Positions 59,146 through 64,000 of a stretch of DNA of 64,000 bases are shown here, piece after piece. The translations under genes were made by a program, and so were the position numbers. The notes below the pieces were generated by a model, which made no database searches, was not told the origin of the DNA, and saw only the letters and a program-made list of their open reading frames with translations. The DNA is from Perkinsus chesapeaki (taxonomy: Eukaryota > Perkinsozoa > Perkinsida > Perkinsidae): the NCBI GenBank assembly GCA_013115145.1, contig JAAPAO010000083.1:23035-87034 (forward strand), in the 5' to 3' direction. Numbering within the stretch: the stretch's first letter is position 1; every line of letters starts with the position of its first letter.

Positions 59146-59437
59146 TCACGGAGAGTCGTCACACTCGTCGTTGGCAGCAGTAGCCTTTTGATCAGTCATA
59201 TCCTTCAACACGGTCTCGAACTCATCGATTGTGTCTGCCTCCAGAACTCCATTCGAGTTCGCTGAACTCACAAGTGAGAGGAAATATCTCCAAAGATACT
59301 TACCTATACACCGACTCAGATTTCCCGATGACCGAAGCTTCTTCAGATCCGATAGACACCGTGAAACTGACAGTGTCATCAGGTGGTGATGAGAATACCA
59401 GTCTTACTTTGCCGCCTGCTGCTCGGTCCGTTTGCAT
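59146..59437 (-). CDS. Small unknown two-exon protein
   Basis: Exon 1 (59437-59304) starts MQTDRAAGGKVRLVFSSPPD and ends VIGKSESVY. A 37-nt intron (59303-59267, GTAAGTATC...TTGTGAG) splits a Ser codon. Exon 2 reads SANSNGVLEADTIDEFETVL and ends ECDDSP. The KVRLVFSSPPDDTVSFTVSI stretch with alternating hydrophobics suggests a small beta fold such as ubiquitin-like, but this is a guess. About 100 bp lies between this stop and the start of the next minus-strand gene at 59045. Confidence 0.5.
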
Positions 59438-60622
59438 CTAGTGTCGTTGAAACCGATAAGAATTGGTCTCCTTCAGAGAGGCCCAGGTGGGCCCGTGGGA
59501 AAGCCTCCGGCAAATGAACCTGTCCAAGATGCCAGATATCGATTAAAATATCCAGTTCGATAGCAAATGCACGAAATTTAATATCTTCCCAAACCACCGA
59601 ATTTAGGATACCACTGACCACTCTTCAAGCTATTCCACTATTTCAACGCAGACGCGCCTCTTCGGAGAGATATTATATTTTTACCAGTCTGGTAATGTAT
59701 ACTGTACATTTTGCCCGAGGAAGTTGTCAATGGTAGATTATCTCTAATCGACCATTGCCAATATCAGTTCCCGGGGCTCAAGCATGAGCCCCACCACCAC
59801 CAAAAAGGATACGGCTGATTTACCGACCACCCCTACAGTCCAAAAAGCCGCTGATACTCTGCATAATAACGACTGATTCAATGGCCCGTCTCATTTTGTG
59901 ATATCCTACCAAGCCAAGTCAATCACTCGTCACTCAGGAGAATGGAGCAACTCTTACTTTTCTCCTCACCTTGTCAATGTGATACTCCCATTGATGATCC
60001 CCGGGTGGAGCTAAGATACCCCAATCCGCCAGATGTGCATTGATGCTCTTATAGCTCCGATGATGACCATTTCCGACTCGATCAGGATACGTCAACGCAT
60101 GTAAGGACAGTGCTATCGGAGAGGTACGCCTGAGAGAGGCATCCAGCAGAGGTGCGGCGGGGAGCCGATAAAATTCTTAGTAGGGAAAAGTTGCCTAGAT
60201 TAAGCCCATGCCACCTGCATGACGTAGGTGACTCATTTTCGAGTGCTCCCACTAACAATTATGACAGTTATATGGGTTTAGGATTGAGCCCAAGAAAATG
60301 CTAACATTTGTTTCGATACATCAATAAGAATTCACGGAGCCAATAATAATATTGCTATTAAGTTACACCAATAACATTGACTTTCGATTAGTGCATTATA
60401 ATCGAGCCAGTTCATAATAAAAACCCACCAGTGCATTGATATTTTACGACACCCTTCTTACGGGTATCAAGGTATGACGACCCCATCCATTTTGACAGAA
60501 TATATCCTACAGAGAAGACCATCACATGTTATCAATAAGACGATACGTTTCCTCCCAATTCTATCTCCGCATTAGGAAAGCTTTTCGATGAAGATATTTG
60601 TGTAACTCTCTAATCCCACCGC
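59438..60622. other. Spacer, possibly with 3' exons of the Misato-like gene
   Basis: The minus-strand frame near 60540-60430 (YILSKWMGSSYLDTRKKG) could be a further exon of the upstream gene. Otherwise AT-rich and without coding signal. Confidence 0.4.
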
Positions 60623-62681
60623 TCACTTGTATAGCCGTTCGTTATCGATAATCGACCCGAGGGCCTCCAGCCCACTAGGGATGCATCCAAGCACTTTAAG
60701 TGAAGTGCTGTCACTCGCCACACATTGACAAATGGAATAAGCGAAATTGAGACCTGCAAAGATGATCAAACGAAAAGGCGGTACGAGATCTTACACCACT
60801 CAGCGGCGTCGCTGCCCTGGCCCAAAGTCTCCAAAGGCACGAAAATGACGTCTTTTTTCGGCACCTCATCGCCGAGCCATTCGATCGCCGATACGCAATC
60901 TCCGGTAAAGGACGTCGACACATCAAACAGGCTCTGAGATGCTCATATTAGAGTCACGCGCCACGAAATTACTTGTATGGTATCCAGCCTATCGCAAGAT
61001 TCCAAGAGCCTTCTCAAGGCTGTTTCTGACCAATCCAAATCGTCACGCGCCGCATAATAATAACCATCTCGATTCATACCATAGTCACCCGGAACGAAAT
61101 GCGTGCCTGATGCATATGCTTGCCGATTTCACAATTTAGTTAATCTCGTGAATTTGCATTTCTCGTTCGGCGGGGAGACGCTCGGGAAGTTCTGGTAGTT
61201 TTTCAAATGTTCGAGTAGGCAATAACCTCCTTATTATTATGTAGACTGATGATGCAGTATGACAGCCAGTCAACATAGTACCACAACACATATGAAACCT
61301 ATTAAGCGGGCGATTAGAGGACCAATCAACGCCGTACATGGTAGGTGATCCAGTGGAGTCAACAGCAGCAGCAGCAGCCGGCAGGTATTCAAGCAAAATA
61401 AAACAATTTTATAGAATGACGAGCAATCTGAGCAATCGACATAATTTCAAGATTTGCCCGAAATGATAGTTTCGAGGGAGCTCTCAAGAGAATGGTCCCC
61501 GATTTCCGGCCCCCACGGAAACAATAATCACACTTTCGAGAGGCAAGGAAGGCTAATATCAAATTTGTAAAAGGCTCCCACCATTCCCCCCCCAACCCTC
61601 TTCATTACAACAGTTATCCAAATCAATGTTGATGTAATCTGTCCAGTACATAGTTTTATTAGTATCATCATCTCTCTTATATACGTTTACTCTCTCACCA
61701 CCATAGAGCTGGTTAACCTTTTCAGCTTCATCCTTTGTATCCATTTTACGTGTTCTAACTGAACCTATTATCACAGACGTTATTAAAATGCCTCAACCGG
61801 GGGTCGAACCCCAGACCTCCATTCTCCGCGGCTTTATGACGACTTTCCCAGACACCGAGAATCGATCTCCGAAAGCCAGAATAGAGTCCATAGAAGACTG
61901 ATACACTTTATATTTAATTTCATCATTTCTTCCTCGCCGGCAGCTGGTTAGGAACAATATGAACAACAAACCTTCACATCTACCCTCTGAAACTTTTGTG
62001 GAATGATTGAATGTAGTAATTCCGAAATTTTAATATTCCAAATACTTCAATCGTAATTATAATAATGATCTATTTGATAATTATAATAATACTTGACTAT
62101 TATTGACTTTATGATAGTTGTGCGTGAAAAAGCTACTGCCAGTTTGCTACAAGAAAAGCGGCACTTTAAACCGACATAAATTCCTGGAAACGATTGTCTC
62201 CTACTAGAGTTAGTTGTTTTCTCAATCTACGTGTGATTCAAGTCCGAGACGGTGTCTACTGAATTCCTATTCATCCTCCAGACTTTGCCTAAATTTCAGA
62301 TTTCTTTCCCGTAACACCATCAACGTGGAGACTATTATTTATTCCAGTTTCATCACTCCTCATTTCGTATCATAACAATGACACTCCCGGCGGTTTTTTT
62401 CGAGCTGATACACGCCAAAGCATTCCTTAAACTTTCATCATTATACCATATCGTTCTCATCACCTCACGACCCCCCCCCCTTTTCCCCTATTACCAACAG
62501 CCTTGTTGAAGTCACACATCAGTGCCCTCGGCTTCTTGCCCCTATAAAGCGGTTTGGTGGCCATCTCATCGGCCTCGCAGGCCTCTTCTATATTCCAATA
62601 GTGACTGCCCACATGGTTGGATGCTCTGCCGAACTGTAATGTTATTATATCATTCGGATGATCTTGATACTCAATTGACAT
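60623..62681 (-). CDS. Misato/DML1-like tubulin-related protein, multi-exon, short C-terminus
   Basis: Known role of the family: mitochondrial distribution and morphology (DML1, Misato). Exon 62681-62495: the N-terminus is MSIEYQDHPNDIITLQFGRA, then NHVGSHYWNIEEACEAD and LYRGKKPRALMCDFN, matching the tubulin-like Misato segment (LTLQLGHxxxxVGxHxWN). The exon near 61770-61605 has YWTDYINIDL, the family's YWSDFLxxxL motif. The exon near 61075-60980 has DLDWSETALRRLLESCDRLD, aligned with the EECDxLQGFQ motif. Next come SLFDVSTSFTGDCVSAIEWL and, after a GTAAGA...TTGCAG intron, LNFAYSICQCVASDSTSLKV, ending NERLYK and TGA at 60623. Known Misato proteins extend a few hundred residues further, so this one is short, or more exons were missed. 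Exons at 61136-61560 are unclear. Confidence 0.7.
61793..61866 (-). ncRNA. tRNA-like sequence in a Misato intron
   Basis: On the minus strand, GGAGGTCTGGGGTTCGACCC then CCGGTTGAGGCA. The T-arm is strong, and CTCGGTGTCTGGGAAAGTCG upstream could be a D-arm of a Ser/Leu-type tRNA. The 5' acceptor strand does not match TTGAGGC, so it is incomplete or decayed. Same strand as the host gene. Confidence 0.45.
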
Positions 62682-62684
62682 TAT

Positions 62685-62803
62685 AAGGTTAAACCTACAC
62701 AGTGCGAAGATATCTTTATGGGGTTGAATCTACACAGTGCGAAGATATCTTTTTGGGGTTGAATCTACACAGTGCGAAGATATCTTTTTGGGGTTGAACC
62801 TAC
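62685..62803. repeat. 35-bp tandem repeat, three units
   Basis: Unit contains CTACACAGTGCGAAGATATC followed by TTTTTGGGGTTGAAT. It lies directly upstream of the Misato-like start codon. Confidence 0.95.
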
Positions 62804-62869
62804 CGAAGAACGAGAGCATTCTGAATGGACATTCGATGAACTCGCAACACAATACAAAAACAATGATAT

Positions 62870-62921
62870 AAACTTGTAAAGCAATCATGTACACCCTGGT
62901 TCAATTCCCAGTTATTCCATT
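62870..62921 (+). ncRNA. tRNA 3'-half-like sequence on the plus strand
   Basis: CTTGTAAAGCAATCATGTAC, then ACCCTGGTTCAATTCCCAG and TTATTCCA. The T-arm CTGGTTCAATTCCCAG is perfect with five pairs. It lies in the spacer between the topoisomerase stop and the Misato repeats. Confidence 0.4.
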
Positions 62922-62972
62922 TTCAACCCAATATCATTCGTCTTCACATGCAGCAGTAACATAGAAACATTA

Positions 62973-64000
62973 TTATCTACCTCTACGTGCTGCCCTCCCG
63001 CCCTTCCCTCTTCTATAAAACCCCTTGCCCCCACCACCACCACCGCGTCGCGCGCCACGAAATGGTCTTCTCCCTCCTCCCTTCGGTGGCCCTCCTCCTC
63101 CTCTGGGTTGACCCCTCTGAGCTGGTTGCCCTCCTCCGCCTTTCCTATGGCCTGGATTCGCTGCCAAGTAAGCTTGTTGTTGTCGTTCCAAATCTCTTAT
63201 TTCCCTATCGATCGGTTGCGGCCCATCACTTATCATTATAAATATCTCCTTCATAGTTGACAAGCACGCTTCAACCATAGATTCCTTTGTTTTCATTCCT
63301 CTTGCCACCAAATCCATATCAGCTTCCATTTGTGCTCGCAAACGTGGTGCTGCCAAATGCAGCCTAAAATCGCCATCTAAAAAACAGCTTCGCTCCGCCT
63401 TTTTGCACTCTATTGCAAAGCCCAACGTATGGTCTATGGTAAGAAATCACAAAGTTGGTAAATTTCATCGAAATGCATCCGAATCCATCCGGACTATAAT
63501 CAAACACGTTGAAACATCATAGTAATCCCTTCAATGAAGCTTCAAACGAAAGACACAAGATATTAACTTAATATCGTTGACGGGAAACCAACATCACAAC
63601 ACTCATCGGAAATAAACGTTACTTCCAAATCCCGACAGATCGAAGTATTTAATTTCATACGGAAAAAATTCAAGTATGCTCCTTTGAATAGTTGTTATAG
63701 AGTAGTTTCAAGGTTTCTTCTCAACATATAAAAATACCTTCAATGCTTACCTCGACCATGTAGGTTCTGGAATGCCCCAAATCCCTTCACCAGGGCCACC
63801 CCAAGCTCAGATGGGCTGAACCGGCCGTTAGGTGTTCGGTGGGCGTAGCCGCGATTCTCTATGGTAGCGATGTGCTCATGCATTGTAGCATCAGTACCTT
63901 GAAAAATATCATTTGACCAGGAGTATCTTGTAGATGCATGACGTTTGTATATCTGTGATACTTCGCTTCGCTCATGCGAGCGCGGTTTCATTTCCGTTTC
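62973..64000 (-). CDS. DNA topoisomerase III, C-terminal part, with RGG-type tail; cut by window edge
   Basis: Known role: type IA topoisomerase acting on single-stranded DNA (TOP3B also on RNA). An exon ending 63767 has GTDATMHEHIATIENRGYAH then SELGVALVKGF, the conserved GIGTDATxxxHI and LGxxLVxG elements near the end of the catalytic domain. After an intron of about 330 nt (donor GTAAGC, acceptor ACCATAG near 63440), the next exon reads HTLGFAIECKKAERSCFLDG, APRLRAQMEADMDLVARGMK and a tail with RGGGGPPKGGGRR and RRGGGGGGKGF, ending GRAARRGR. A glycine/arginine tail is typical of TOP3B, which binds mRNA through it. TOP3A usually has zinc fingers instead. The active-site tyrosine lies beyond the window. 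Confidence 0.85.

Overview
This is a nuclear fragment of a protist with intron-rich genes. Introns are mostly short (about 35-60 nt) with some much longer ones, and GT-AG throughout. It also carries small families of secreted cysteine-containing proteins and a motile-cilium gene (CFAP184/CCDC96). I infer a Perkinsus-like alveolate (Perkinsozoa), but this rests on gene style and is not proven. No complete rRNA or tRNA gene is visible. Almost every gene was assembled by hand from spliced exons, so the single-frame open reading frames usually show only parts of genes.

Left part, 1-8.6 kb, plus strand: a zuotin/DNAJC2-type ribosome-associated J protein with two SANT domains, then the mitochondrial metalloprotease ATP23 in six exons. 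From 8.6 to about 18.4 kb lies a gene-poor accessory stretch. It holds wreckage of a retroelement (9.6-12.5 kb), repeats, two copies of an unknown motif (15.2 and 16.4 kb), and a remarkable crowd of short perfect inverted repeats with a one-base centre. CFAP184/CCDC96 (18.4-21.7 kb, plus) follows. Two minus-strand copies of a signal-peptide-bearing GNAT acetyltransferase gene (14.2-15.0 and 22.4-23.3 kb) flank it, and a secreted ten-cysteine protein sits at 24.6 kb.

Middle part, 26.8-44.7 kb, plus strand: electron-transfer-flavoprotein:ubiquinone oxidoreductase (a dozen exons and a gapped 18-bp tandem repeat), an unknown multi-exon gene, an unspliced helical-repeat/RluA pseudouridine synthase fusion, the splicing factor YJU2/CCDC94, and a secreted histidine acid phosphatase-like protein whose usual RHG motif I could not find.

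Right part, 45.3-64 kb: nearly all genes lie on the minus strand, often tightly packed. They are two secreted proteins, a PB1-domain protein, an unknown protein, a SMYD5-like SET methyltransferase, small unknown proteins, a cyclin H/C-like cyclin in at least four exons, a Misato/DML1-like protein, and (cut by the window edge) DNA topoisomerase III with an RGG-type tail.

Most genes are unrelated housekeeping functions (translation folding, mitochondrial maturation and electron transfer, splicing, transcription/CDK control, DNA topology). The most unusual signals are non-coding: the one-base-centre palindromes, whose gain can be seen by comparing two diverged copies of the same sequence, and tRNA 3'-half-like sequences placed directly behind 5' splice sites.
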